A stretch of DNA of 64,000 bases from assembly GCF_000189635.1 (NCBI RefSeq), contig NW_002476569.1, positions 126,727 through 190,726 on the forward strand. The letters are read 5' to 3'. Of this stretch, positions 23,526-36,645 are shown piece by piece (positions within the stretch are counted from its first letter, which is position 1; every line of letters begins with the position of its first letter). The position numbers and the translations under genes were made by a program. The DNA is from Tetrahymena thermophila SB210 (taxonomy: Eukaryota > Ciliophora > Oligohymenophorea > Hymenostomatida > Tetrahymenidae). The notes beneath the pieces were generated by a model. That model made no database searches, had not been told where the DNA came from, and saw only the letters and a list, made by a program, of their open reading frames with translations.

Positions 23526-24312
23526 TCAAAATAAAGTAACAAAAAAAATTTCAAATAAAATAAAAAAAAAATGTTAATTTATAATTTTTATTAATTACTC
23601 AATTTATAAATGCAGCTCTTATAAATTTGTAATTTGATTAAATAAATCAAGTGAATTTATATCACTTTCATCTATAATATCTTTTAAAAACACCAATTTT
23701 CTTAATTTTTTACATTTTCTTAAATTTTCAGCTAAATCAGCAACATAAGAAGGAAATCTAGCAAACTAGAATCTAAATAAACATAATGTAAATAAAATAA
23801 GTAAGATAAATTAAGGAAATACATTTGTATGATTTATAACTCAGTCAGCTATTCTAAGATAGATAATTAAGCATATAAGTTGATAGCTTAAATAGAACTT
23901 AAATCACTATACCTTTTTTAAAAAAGTGTTAAAAATATTTATCTAAAATGAATGAGTAAATGATGTTAGTATTTATTCTAAAAAATTTATTACAATTCGA
24001 AGGTTAAAATAAAATTTAGAGAAATAATAACTTCACTAAATAAACGCAAAGAATTGTAATCATTTTCACCATTAATTCTAAATATGAGTTTTAAAGTAAC
24101 TAATTTTTATAATTTTTTTAAATTTCTAGCAAGATTCAGCACAGCTTCACTGTCATAACTTTAAATAGTTATTATAAAAAAATGAATAATAAAATTATAT
24201 ATATAAAACTGCGAAGATATACTATAAGTCAATAGTCAAATCAGACAGAATTTGGCATTCAATCAATTTCACACAAATCTATTCAATTTTAGGAAAATCT
24301 TACTAAGTCAAA
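23526..24312 (-). CDS. LRR protein gene, minus strand (5' end unresolved)
   Basis: Three phase-consistent exons on the minus strand are 24312-24223, 24158-23913 and 23772-23526, the last ending in TGA at 23528-23526. The first is a standard 90-base LRR exon with phase-2 edges (CVKLIECQILSDLTIDL). The second, 246 bases, carries two or more repeats (SEAVLNLARNLKKLQKLVTL). The third includes VADLAENLRKCKKLRKLVFL and NQITNLQELHL. The repeats follow the Lxx-Lx-L strand plus helix pattern of the other LRR genes here. No start codon was found; a further exon ending near 24371 (SRALHLS) may belong. Expected to be a soluble, binding-type scaffold; no enzymatic domain is visible. It lies tail-away from the LRR gene at 25066. 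Confidence 0.6.
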
Positions 24313-25065
24313 CTTAATTTTTTTTAATTAAGAAAATATTAATAAACTAACATTCATTAATTAATGATGAAATTTACGACAGATGCAATGCTCTCGATTT
24401 TGTGAAAGAATTACTATTTAGAAACTTTTGAGTTAATAAAATTATTTTTAATGCTAAATAGTTAAAATATATTAAAAATTACATCGCTTGATTTACTAAG
24501 CTCTTTTGTGTAGTGGATTGCATTTTTAGAATTTTTTTACCCCATTTTTAAAAAAGTTAATTCAAACGAAGGAAAACAGTTTCAATTTATTTTTTATTTA
24601 ATTAATTTGATAAAAAAAATAAAATATAATGTAAATGCTCATTAATTAAGGTATTCCCTAAGTATCTTTTTTGCCCAAAAAAAAGTGCCCCATTTAGTCA
24701 TTTGTATATATATATTTTTAAAACTTGGAATTAATATAATTGGAAATTAGAGTAAATAAATAAATAATATTTGTTAATTTAAAACTAAAATTATTATTTT
24801 TAAAAATAAATTTTGAGTTATGTAAAAAAAATATAAAATAGATAGAAGAAAGGTAGATTTTATAAAATTAATTAAGAGTTTTAGCTATTATTTTTATAAA
24901 GAAATTTTTGTTTTTAACAAATCAATTTTTACAATTAAAATTTAAATTAGAAAAAATGTTTGGAGTTGAAAAAAATGTAAAGAAACAAAATAAAATAAAA
25001 TTTTTAATTTTTTAATGAAATTAACATAGATATTTACTAAAAAGAAGAAAGATGTTTAATTCACT
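24313..25065. other. Intergenic stretch between divergent LRR genes
   Basis: It holds the unresolved 5' end of the minus-strand LRR gene, the second copy of the 60-base repeat at 24630-24690, and AT-rich DNA. No other gene is seen. Confidence 0.45.
24630..24690. repeat. 60-base dispersed repeat, copy 2
   Basis: It matches 14137-14196 in the same orientation with one or two differences (GCCC for GCAC and one extra A in the A-tract). The two copies bracket duplication copy B and the minus-strand LRR gene. Confidence 0.75.
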
Positions 25066-27047
25066 ATGCAATTCAGGTAATTAAAAAAAAAATAAATTTA
25101 ATAATATTTTTTTGAAGCAGCTAAACAGTTGACAACAATGATTTGAATAATCTTTTAACTATGTTAAAGCCATATCATAAGAAGATAGAAATATTTTTTG
25201 CGTAAAATTAATTTTAGCTATAATTTATTGTTAATTTTGTAATATAGTGAACAAATATAGTTCAAATCTTCAGCAATACAAAAATTTGGAGAAATATTAA
25301 TGTCTATAAAAAATATAAATTATCTTCAACTAGTTATCAAGTAAATAATTATATGTTTATAAATTTGGTTTGATATTCATGTTATTATTTAAGAAAATGT
25401 GTATTAGAAGGATTAGAAGAGATAGAACAACTGGCTTTAGTGTTACAAAAACTACAAATTTAAGAAATAAACTTGGTTCTTTAGTAAAAAAAATATTAAA
25501 CTCTTCAAAATTTAAATCAAAAATTAGATATTTAATTCTTCAAAAAGACTTTTAGATAAAATAACAACAAAGCAGTAAATTTCAACCAAATATTTTATAA
25601 GTTAAAAAAATTATGCAGAAAAACTTTTTTATAATTTGATTTAATTTTAAAATATGGTATGCATACTTATTCAAAAAAAAAATTATAAATAGAATAATTT
25701 TAAAGAGAAAAAATTATTGGTTTTTAATAATAAATTTTGTTGATAAAGATAATTTATAATTTAAATTTGATCTATTGACATACTCAAATATAAATAAATA
25801 GAATATATAAATATAATTTTTAAGAGCATTTAAAAATATTATCACAAAGAAATAAAAGTGATTGATTAATCTTTAAGATGTTTATTTAATGAAAAGATAA
25901 TCGAATTTGAGATAGTAAGGTTATATTAAATTAATATAACTATTTTCTTCCAATAAAACTGTGAAGGATCTATCTTTGGATTTAAGGTAAATATTAAAAA
26001 TTCTTATAAAAATGAAGCATTACTAATTATCTTTAAAAATAATCTAAGTGTAAATTCTTTAGGACCTACAGGCTGTTCTTAGGTATGTCAATATCTAAAA
26101 AACTTTGAAAATATACAAGTTCTCAGTCTTAATTTAGGGTATTTATTATTTTAAAAAATAAAATTAATCTTTAAATATTTAAAGATCAAATACAATTAAA
26201 CAATCTGGAGCGATCGCTTTAGGTTAAGAGCTTTCTAAACTTTAATCTTTGAAAGAACTAAATTTGAATATATCGTAATTTATTAATTATAAATGTAAGA
26301 AATAAAATTAAATTCTTTTATAAAAGTTGCAATAGCATAGGTTAAGATGGAATAAAGTAAATGCTTAATAATATATTAAAAATTACTGCTTTACAAACCT
26401 TAGATTTAAATTTAAAGTAAGTTTTTTATAACTTCCATAAAAAGATTAAATTCTATTTAATTTAATTTAACAAAAGTTAAAATTTCTTATCTGATTTTGG
26501 AGCTAAGCAGATAGGTGTTGAATTATTTGCTTCTAAATTATAAAAAGTGTCTCTAGATTTAATGTAAGTATTTTTATAATAAAAAAAAATAAAGTAATAA
26601 AATTGTAATATCTATTTTTATAAATAAAGGCATAATTCTTTAAGTTAATAAGGAATAATTGAATTTCTAACATAATTAAATTTTTCGTATTCCCTAATTA
26701 CTATTTCGCTAAATTTAAAGTATAATAAATAATCATTTTAATAAAACAATATTAAATTTATTTATTTATTTATTTACTTATCAAAAGCGAAAATCAAATA
26801 AAAAATGACTCAATAAATGTAATACTTGAGAATCTTTCTCAATTGAAAAGAATCAAATTTCTAGAATTACTTTTTAGGTGAAACTAAATTTAATTTAGAT
26901 AAAGCATAATTTAATTTCTAATTTTATAGTGTTGAAAGAAATACTGATACTGAATAGTATATATAGTTTGGTAGAGCTTTAAAATAATGCCAATACTTAA
27001 ATGCTTTAAAAATAAATGTCTGTGATCAGTCGTATATTATTAAATGA
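25066..27047 (+). CDS. Leucine-rich repeat protein (about 340 aa, 12 exons)
   Basis: Exons are 25066-25076, 25118-25201, 25248-25340, 25394-25483, 25897-25986, 26049-26138, 26185-26274, 26327-26416, 26477-26563, 26630-26719, 26788-26877 and 26930-27047. They sum to 341 codons with every intron in phase 2. Nearly every internal exon encodes one LRR of 28-31 residues, for example SGAIALGQELSKLQSLKELN and LNNILKITALQTLDLNLK. The start ATG at 25066 was chosen because it gives phase 2 into exon 2. The fourth intron is long (413 bases) and could hide a decayed repeat. There is no signal peptide, membrane segment or catalytic domain, so a cytosolic binding protein is likely. Unlike the kinase-linked arrays, these repeats have diverged fully from one another. 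Confidence 0.72.
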
Positions 27048-27705
27048 ATATTAACATTAATTTTATGAAAATTAAAAAAATACTTAGAAAGTTTATCTAG
27101 CATCTATAGTAAAACAATTCAATTCTAAGGTATATGCTCAAGTCCAAAAGAATGATTTAATGTTATGCTTATTCATGAATTAATGAAGAATCAAAAAAGA
27201 GTTCGAATCAATTAATTAACTAAGAAAAACAAATACTTAATATTTATTTTTGTATTTTTTGTATTAAAATATAATGTACAGTAATTTCTCTTTTATTTAC
27301 ATTTATTTAATTATAATTAATCCAAAAAAAATAAAACTCTCCAAATAAGTTAATGGGAATAAAGGAATTTATTGATTCCTTTAATTAATTAGGAGTTAAA
27401 GTGTATATAATATAATGAAATATTTTCATTTCCACACATAATATTTATGAATTTGTAGGTTTAAATAAATGAATGAGAGGTTGATAGATTAATAAAATAT
27501 AAAAAATTGAATTTATATAAAAGAAATTCAAAAAATAAACAAATTAAGAATAATTCTACTAAAAAAATAAGTTTAAAATTATTCATTTAAAAATCAATAA
27601 ATACTAAATTTTATTTTTATCAATCTAACTCAAGAAGGTTTTTTAAAATAAAATAACAATTTAATTTTAATGTTAGATATATGATATAAAATTAGTTTCT
27701 GTAAT
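27048..27705. other. Intergenic region between convergent genes
   Basis: AT-rich DNA between the stop codons of the plus-strand LRR gene and the minus-strand kinase-like gene. No gene is seen; 3' UTRs of both genes are expected here. Confidence 0.5.
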
Positions 27706-30700
27706 TCATTCAGTTTTCTTTTCCTATGTATACTATTAAAGCACTGATTAAACTTGATCATATTTAAAAATAGGAAGATAAAGCAATTATTAAACTTTTT
27801 ACATCATCAATTCAATATCGTCTTTTAATTCTTCATCAAATTATTTACTAATTTTTTCCTTTTTATCTGTAAAGAGTGAAGAAACGGTATTTAAAAATAC
27901 GTCTTATAATCTAACAACTTCATTTTATTAATTAAATAAACAAAATTATTGCTTTTAAGGATCTTCAAAATCAGTAGATTAAATATTTATTTTTTGCAAT
28001 TTATTTTTCATAAACTAATCATCATCGAGTATTTGATATAATTATGAATTTTCAAGGGCATTATTTTGACCAATCAATCTAATCTCTGGTTCAATATCTA
28101 TTTTATTATTTTCATAATCATTATAATAACACCACTAATACAAACAATTTTAATCAAACTAATCCATATCAAAACTTAAAACTATCTTATATTGATGAGA
28201 AACTGTTTCTTGTTAGTTTTATTATTATTTATATTTCATAATTAAAACAAAATCTTAATCAAATTAATTTCTATTGTAGTGATTTTTTTGTTTTTCCTTT
28301 TATTTTATTTCATAAAGCTAATCAAGTTCAAATTTAATCAACTCCAATATTGCATGATTACAAATTAAAATCTCAAAGAAATAAATATGAATTTAATTAT
28401 TATTAATCAATATTTTTATAAATTACTTGAAATCGAAGTAAGAAATCTTGTTATCTTTTAAATTTAATTTGATAATTTTCTCTTATTTATTGGTTTTATG
28501 TAATATATCATTCATAGTTATTAGAGATTATTTTGTTAGATTGCACTACTAAAAATTTAATATTATTTGTTTGTGATGAAAAGTATTTAAAATATTATCA
28601 AATAAACAATGAAAGCCATCATCTCCAACATTTATTTCATTAAAGCAAAATTACAGAATAAAATCTTTGTTTTTAAAGTTAAAATTTGCTATTTTTTTTA
28701 CTGTAAAGCAATAATTCTTACTAAAAGCTATTAAATTTTTAATAAGCTATTGATAATCTATTGAAATATATTTTTATTTGATATTTTACTCAGTTGTATC
28801 ACTGTCATTTTAAATTTATTTGCTATCTAAAATATTGATTTTATATTTTAAATCTATCAAAACTTCTGAGCTTTATTCTTGGTCTATGTAATATTAAAAA
28901 ATGTCATCTCTTTCTTTTAAAGTAGTATCAGTTTGAAAGCAGCTGAATAAGGATTACTCAATTTAATAAGAATCATAATCTTTAAATTAAGTAATAACCT
29001 ATTTAAAGCACGAGTAACTTTCAATGAGCATGAACTGTTAATAGTAATTCATAATGCACAAATATAAATCATAAAATTTATCTAAAATATTATGTAAATT
29101 ATTATCATGGTAGTATTATATTTTCAAGTGAGGAAAACTATAAACAATATCGTCATCATCTTCATCGTTTCTATCTTCATCTTCATAGGTAAAAGCACTT
29201 TTTCCATAAGATATAACTAATTTCTAGAAATGCATTTTATTTTAAATGGAGGAAATAATTAAATCAATTTTTTCATATTCTTTGTTAATATATTCATGTT
29301 TGTTCTTCATATCGATTTTAATTATATTCTATTCTCCTATGTCTAAAAATTTATATTCATCTAGTATTTATCCTCTGTAATCCTAATGTTTTCCTAGCAT
29401 AAATTGCATATTTTATAAGTCTGTTTCGTTAAGTTATAAATTTAATCTACTTGCATTATCTTTTTCCCCATTAATTTATATTTACTCTTCTTTAATATTT
29501 AATTTCATTTCATCTTACATTTTATTTTCAATGTTAGAAATTTATTTGTCAGAGATCAAAAGTCCTTTCTACATTTCTTATTCAGAGCCAAGTACACTTA
29601 TGCTTAAATCAAATTCCACTTTTTTTGAGCTTTCTTAATTAGATAATTCTGGTTCAAGCAAATAATTTTAATCATTAGCATGAGAAAATAAGAACTGAAT
29701 TTGATTATTTATTTTTTAAATTTCTCTTAAATAGCTTATAGCTTTTTCATCAAACTAACAATTGATTATAACAACTTCTATCAAGTTATTTTCAATTATC
29801 TGAACTAAATATTACCATATTTTTAAATTCATAAAAAGAAAATTTGAAAATTTGATGATAATTTTGCAATTATTTTAAACATAATATGCTAAATAATTTA
29901 AAATTATTAAAATATCTTCTTCCATTTCAGAACATAAACTATTTTTAACATCGAAAAGCAACTAGTAATCTTAAGAACAAACATTTTCATCGCCATTCAA
30001 ATCATTTTAATTTTGATCTATTTTACATAATTTCTAATAAATGTCTTTTATCTTTTATCTACAGCAACTTGCATTTTAATTTTTATTTATATAATCTTCT
30101 TTAATTTATTTTAATTATTGCTATTTTAAAATCAATTCTTATGAGAATTCATAAAAAATCTTAAATTTAAGATTGATTGGTGAATTAGTATTTAAATTAA
30201 TCATTTTAAACATCATATATAAGTGCTTTTATAAATTTGGGTATTAATAATTTACTTCAAAATTTCCTATTTCCTATTTTGCATATTTTTCATGGTAAAA
30301 ATAAAAATCAATTGTTCTGGTTTAAAACTTATTTAATAATTCAATAAATTGTTATTCTAAATTGTTTTATAATTAAAAGAAACTCATTTCAAATTTTACA
30401 ATTGAATCGCTTTTATTTTCTGAATTTATTTTAGTTTTAAATTCTATCTAATTTATTAAGCAAATACTTTAAACTTGTAAATATTTTAAATCCTTTTCTA
30501 GTATCTCTAAAAAATCGATCAATGCATCATCTTCACACAAGAAATTAAACTCTAAAAGACTACTCTTATTTGTTGCATATTCAATGGAAGGTAGCAAGTT
30601 TTTAAGTATTTCAATATTTTTGATATTAATGGAAATGACACCTTTTTCTTTTACTTTAAGATATTCGCACATATTATGCAAATTGTAAGATCCCAATTCG

Positions 30701-32046
30701 AAATAAAAATTTTAGCATATTTTCTCATGATACAATTATAGTAATTTGTATTTATTATAAATATGTTCATATTCTTTTAGTCCAATCACTGGTTTAATAA
30801 TCATTTATTCTGAATTCATCTCAATTACACAATTTGATTGATCAAGCAGATATAATAATCTGATACTTTATTAATCAATTTTGTAAACTGAATAACTATT
30901 GGTTTCTTCATTGTAAACCACATCATTAGAATAAGTTAATTCCTCTCTGATAATAGCTAGGTTAAGAAAAAATGGAGAGTTTTTTACTGAATTTTCATCT
31001 CCAAAAATTTTAATATTACTATCAGCTTTATTTAAAATAGAGCTAATGAGATAGAGCACTAATTTTCTGCTATTTTGCTAACTTTTTTCATATAAAATTA
31101 AAAAAATATCATTCCATTTTTTTTCATAAAAGAAATTTTTAAGCTGGCTATCGTTGCAAAATAAAAATAAAAAAGTTATAGCAAGCTGAGTTTTATCACA
31201 AAGTTTTGCTTCTTCAGGACTGTTAAATTCTTTAATTATATATCCATCACTATTTGGATCTTTTTATATGTAGGTATTCAAATTATAATTATAACTAAAG
31301 CTGGTCAAATAATCTTAGTAGTTTTCTAACAAAACAGCACCTCCAAAATCAATGAAAAAAGGCTCATTTTCATACGAAACAACAATATTCAAAGGCTTTA
31401 TATCTGAATGAGCTATACCAAGTTCATGCATTTAGTTTAGCTTATTATTAAGAACAAAAAAGTATAATTCAAAGAGATGACTGCACTTAGTTTTTTCTTT
31501 TAAAGCATATAAATTAGTTTTACCAGCTATTTGTTAAAACTATCTATTTTCATCTATTTTTGAAATAATATCTAAAGTTATTTTCTTATCTTTTAACATT
31601 TACAATATTTTGTATTCTGAGTCAAAATTTTCCGAATCAAGAAGATTTTTTTTAACAATTACAAATGATTTTAATTCACTCTTGTAAATAAGCTCTACAA
31701 TGGTATTTTTATTTTATAACAATCTGCATAATTCAAATTATTATTGTTAATTGTTTTCTTCATTTTAGTTTAACTTGTTTATTTTATCATTAAACCTAGC
31801 TCTTCTTTTTTTTTTAAATACCTTCTTTAAGATTGTATTTTAAGCTTCTTCATCATTCTAAAAAAAATTAACTTAGAATATACTGTTTTCTTTTTTAATT
31901 TCTTAATCTTATTCAGGCTTTGAATCTAATTATTAGCTTTCTGTCTATACTTTTGACGTTTCCAAATCATTAATCAAAGAATCTTCTAGCAAATCAGAAT
32001 TTTTGCATGTATAATCTATTTTTAGAGGTTAATAAATTTAAAACAT
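27706..32046 (-). CDS. Very long protein with N-terminal kinase-like domain (1446 aa, intronless)
   Basis: A single open frame under the ciliate code runs from ATG at 32046 to TGA at 27708-27706. After a Gln/Glu/Lys-rich N terminus of about 100 residues there is a kinase-like domain. It has a lysine strand FVIVKKNL (about residue 125), MHELGIAHSDIKPLNIVV with the catalytic Asp (about 215) and FIDFGGAVLL (about 235). The Arg of HRD is Ser, and no APE motif or glycine loop could be placed, so the fold may be divergent or weakly active. The remaining 1100 residues alternate hydrophobic strands and helices with acidic or Asn-rich linkers and have no recognised domain; some segments (INLKFKIFYEF) look like solenoid strands. 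No membrane segments. It converges on the LRR gene at 25066 and is back-to-back with the kinase-TPR gene at 32928. Confidence 0.85.
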
Positions 32047-32927
32047 GAAAAAATAAATTTCTTTCTAAATCTATTTTTATTTTATGTTATGAGACTTTTT
32101 TAACTTAAAAGGCTTTTTTTTATGAAATTGAATTAATTAATTTTATCTTTTTAATTTAATAAAAATACTTTTTTAATTCAAATTTATATAAATATTTTAA
32201 TTACTTTCAATCCTAATTAATTAAGCCATACTCCTACCTCCTTCCCTTCCCCTTAAATTTTTTGTTGAATGTTTCCAATATATAAGTTTAATATAAAGTT
32301 AATCAACAGTAATTAAGTAATTAGAGTGTATTTTATTTAATTGAAATTTGTATTAAAGACAAAATTATTATTTTTATTAAATTAGTAATATCTATATAAT
32401 ACTAAACAATTTACTTCAAGGAAAGTAATAATTTAGAAAATTTGTATTAGATAGATTTATAAATTGTTTTTTTATTAGAATAATAATAAATTAATTATTA
32501 AAAAATTTAGCTTTATTTCATAATATAGATCACACATATCAATTTCAATTTTCAATTAGAATATTTAAGTTTTACTAAGAAATATGTTTTGCAATTTTAT
32601 TTATAATTGATAATTAATTATTTTCAAAGATTTAAACCACTTTCTTTGTATTAATAACTATTTTATCAGCTATAGCAATTCTTTTAAATACTATCTAAAT
32701 AATTATCAAAGAAAATAAATTCTTTGATATTAAGTAGAAGTTTAGGGTTTAAGAAGATTACTGCATTAGTTGCATAATAAATATAAAATAATATATCCTA
32801 TTTTAGAGTAATTTTACTAAAATTAAGGTTATCTCACTTTAAGATTGAAAGAAACAGATAGAATTTCTAGAATCTTTCATAGAAATAGGCATTTATATTT
32901 TCATAATAATAACAATAGTTTAGTATT
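32047..32927. other. Divergent intergenic region upstream of two kinase genes
   Basis: It contains the 5' flanks of the minus-strand gene and of the kinase-TPR gene. The last 500 bases are clearly similar to 36100-36645 upstream of the second kinase-TPR gene, including a GAAGTTTAGGGTTTAAGAAG stretch (about 32737 and 36457), so a conserved promoter/5' UTR is plausible. The frame of the kinase gene stays open upstream of its ATG, but the paralogue supports the ATG at 32928. Confidence 0.45.
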
Positions 32928-35825
32928 ATGAAAAATTTACTATAAAATAGAAGCTAAAAGTAAACCATATAAGTTAAAGAAAAGGAAGGAAAGCCCAAAA
33001 TATTTTTAAGTGAATGTAATTCAATAAATATAGAAAAGACAATTTAGTCAAAGATTAATAAAACTTATAGTAATGGCATTCATAACAAGTATTAATGTTA
33101 AAATTAATAAATATATGAATCATTCTTTTAGCAAAATGAATTTTAGGGAGATTAATAAGAAAATGCAATAATTTAGAGCGAAGAGATAAAAAATAGTCAA
33201 AATGTTTAATTACAATTTTCAGACAACAATATTTAAACCTATACACATTAAGAATAAAATTATTTTTAAAAAAAATAATATATCAATACACATTAACAAG
33301 AAAATATTAAATCAGAAATATTTGGCAATTTATAAAGCTTTTATGAAGAAAATAAAAATATACATACTTTGCAAATAAAATATCAAAATTCTTTAGATAA
33401 ATATATTAATTTATATGATAAAGAACAAACGAATTAAGATTTGACTATTAAAAGAAGAGATTTAACTAAAAAACTAACATAAAAAACAATTTAAAGCTAA
33501 AATAGCTTTAATCCTAGTTATCATGATATATAATAATAATCTGTAAAATATTCAGGAGATTATTAGGAATAACCATCAAATATGTTAATTACTAACTAGT
33601 ATACGAATTTTATGAATAACCAATCATAAAATTAATAACTTTAGATTGAATAAAAATTAAAATAAAAAGGTTATCGCTAGGGTTAACTTATAGCAAAAGG
33701 TAGTTTTGGAAAAGTTTATGATGGAAAAATAATTGCATAAGATGAGAATCAAGAAAAAGAATGTGTCTTTAAAGTATTATTTTATTAAAACGACAAGTAG
33801 TTATAGGATATAGAGTAAGAAGTTTAAATTATGAAAAAATTTGAGAAAAATATTAATTTTTTATAGATTATTGACGATTTCAAAATAGATGAAGGTATAT
33901 TTGTTATTGTTATCGAAAAATGCAAATATACTCTTCAACAATAATTAAAAGATTTATAATAAGGTGGATTCAAATTTTTATTGCTTCTTTAAATTATATT
34001 TAACCTTCTTGATGGATTGATTTTACTCAAAGCACATAAGATTCTTCATTGTGATATTAAGCCTACAAATATCTTAGTCAAACAGGAAGGGATTCATGTT
34101 TATTGTGATTTTGGTATATCTGTAACAATAAATGAATCTGAAAATGGAGTTGATTTTAAAGGATATACTGAATATTATGCGCCTAAAGAATAACTAAAAA
34201 ATGATAAATAAAAGGCTGGGAATTGGACAGACATATTTTCTCTAGGAAGGACATTTCAAGAAGTACTTAAAGTATACTAATAGATAAATGGGTAGGAGAT
34301 AAAAGAATTTAATGAATTCGTTAATTAGATGACTGAAGATGATATAAATAAAAGACCTGATTGCTTAAAGATTCATGAAATGTTTTTTAAATATGTTTTA
34401 AATTTAAAAGAAAATTTTATAGATAAATTCGAATTTTATAAGCTGTACACAAACAAAATATAACAATTGTTGCTTTTATTTGCTTATGATGAAAATATAG
34501 ATAGATAATTCTACTCTGATGTTTAAATTTATTACAATAAACTGTTACTTACCTTTTACCAAAATATTCATGACACAAATTAGCCTTACGATCAACCAGA
34601 ACTAGCAACCTTATTGTACAACCTTGGAAATTGTTATTTTAAATAAAGAAAGCGCAAAGAAGCATTATAATACTTTGAATAGTCACTTGAAATAAGGGAA
34701 AGGCTATTTAAATATGATCACATTGATACAGCTAACACTTTATTCAAAATAAGTTATTGCTAATTTGTAAATAATGAGATTAAATTAGCTTACGATTTTT
34801 CATATAGAGCTTTGATCATGAGATTAAAACTCTTTAAAAACAGTAATCACCCTGACATCGCTGATTCTCTTAATGATTTAGGATTGCGCTGTTAAAATTT
34901 AGGGGATAATAAAAAAGCGATGGATCTTATTTAAAAAGCTATAGATATGTTAGAAGCAATCAACCAAAATAATAATGAAAAATTAGCAATTTATTACAAC
35001 AGTCTTGCAGTTATTTAACAAAATAATGGAGAATATCTAAAAGCAAAAATTAATCTTGAAAAAGCTAATGAAGTTCTAGAAAAATTTGAAAAAAAAAATA
35101 TTCCTTATTAGTCACTCATAATTTAAAACATTGGCAACTTAAATAATTTTTTAGGAGATTACTAGAAAGCTGAAAAATATTTATTAAAATCTCTTAATCT
35201 AAGAAAAGAAATATTTAAAGAAGACCATTAAGATATTGCTACAAATATGAATTACATTGGTGATAGCTACTTAGGTTTAGGAGATTACTAAAAAGCTTTA
35301 GAATTCTATTTAAAATCTCTAAGGATAAGATAGAAAATATTAAATAAAAACCATAACTCAATTGCAACTTCTCTTAACAGTGTTGGAAACTGTTATCTGA
35401 AGTTAAAAAACTACAAATAAGCATAGAAAAATTTATTTTAGTCTCTAAATATGAGATAAAATTGTAAAGAAATAAACCCTCTTCACATTGCAATTTCTCT
35501 CAATTAAATTGGAGAGTTTTACTATGAACTTAAAGATTATAAAATTGCACTAGAATATTATCAAGAATCTCTTGCTATTGCTAAAAGAGCACTCAGATAA
35601 AATCATCCTCACTTTGCAAAGTATTTTTATAATTTAGCCCTTTGCTACTAATAGCTAGGATATGATTTTAAATCTTAGCTTTACTTTCTATTTTCTTATG
35701 AAATAAAAAATTAAGCTAATTAATTCATATTAGAAAAAGAATTAAAAATGTCTCCTTATTTATAATTCTATTTGAAATTCTTGCAGTACACAAAAAAATA
35801 CAAAAAAAAATTTGAAATAAATTGA
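32928..35825 (+). CDS. Protein kinase with C-terminal TPR repeats, copy 1 (965 aa)
   Basis: One uninterrupted frame with no intron. A Gln/Asn/Ser-rich N terminus of about 245 residues is followed by a kinase domain: AKGSFGKVYDG, VFKVL with the ATP-binding Lys, ILHCDIKPTNILV (Asp near residue 375), CDFGISV, YAPKE in place of APE, and WTDIFSLG. From about residue 555 there are about nine TPR units spaced 42 residues apart, of the kinesin-light-chain type, such as ATLLYNLGNCYFKQRKRKEA and ATSLNSVGNCYLKLKNYKQA. TPRs bind partner proteins, so this is probably a soluble kinase recruited by protein-protein contacts. The ATG at 32928 was chosen because the paralogue starts at the same codon. Its tandem copy follows 820 bases downstream. 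Confidence 0.88.
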
Positions 35826-36645
35826 AATTTTCTAATTAAACAAAAATATTTATTTATTACATTAACTTTATTAACTAATTAAAAATAGCTTATTTATCAA
35901 CAATATATATATATATCTAAAGAGTCTCATAAAACTTTAATTTTATTCAAAATATATTTTTGGTATGATATAAAGGATATTGAGAATGTGAACTCATTTT
36001 AAGAAAATCCAATTTGATCAAATTTACACGTATTTCTTTAAATTTTTATAAAAAAATATTAAAATTATTTTTATGGAATTAGTATTATATATATCTTTTA
36101 AATACTAAACAAATTTTACTTCAAAGTAAGAATTTAGAAAACTTTTGTTAGATTTATAAATCTTAATTCTATTTGAATATTAATAGTGCAATTATAAAAA
36201 AATATAGCTTTCATTCAATTGTTTTGTTTTAATTCATAAATATATATAAATCAATCTTTAATTAGAATATTTAAGTTTAGATTTACTAAAGAATTAGATT
36301 AGATAATTATAATGAATCATTTATTATTTTTATTATAATATATAAATTGATTTCTTTCAATTAATAGCTATTTTTTATCAATTATAGCAACTTTTTAAAA
36401 TATTATCTAAATAACTAAATAATTATAAAAGAAATAAGTCCTTTGATATTTAGTAGAAGTTTAGGGTTTAAGAAGATAATAGTATTAGTTACATAATAAA
36501 TATAAAATAGCGTATAAAATTTTAGAGTTCTTTTTCTAAATTTAAGGTTATCTCACTTTAAGATTTAAAGAAGCAGATAAAAAATTTAGAATCTTTCATA
36601 AAAGCCAACATTTTTATTTTCATAATAATAACTTTATCTTGCTTT
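35826..36645. other. Intergenic region, 5' flank of kinase-TPR copy 2
   Basis: The right two-thirds align with the flank upstream of copy 1 (about 32390-32927), so the duplication unit includes the promoter region. No gene is seen. Confidence 0.5.

Noticed and set aside
25370-25555. A plus-strand frame with Arg-rich text (RRIRRDRTTG)
   Set aside because: A different frame of the same strand gives a standard LRR exon (25394-25483) that fits phase and length; this frame is a shadow.
33055-33246. A minus-strand frame of 63 codons
   Set aside because: Antisense to the N-terminal part of the kinase-TPR gene.
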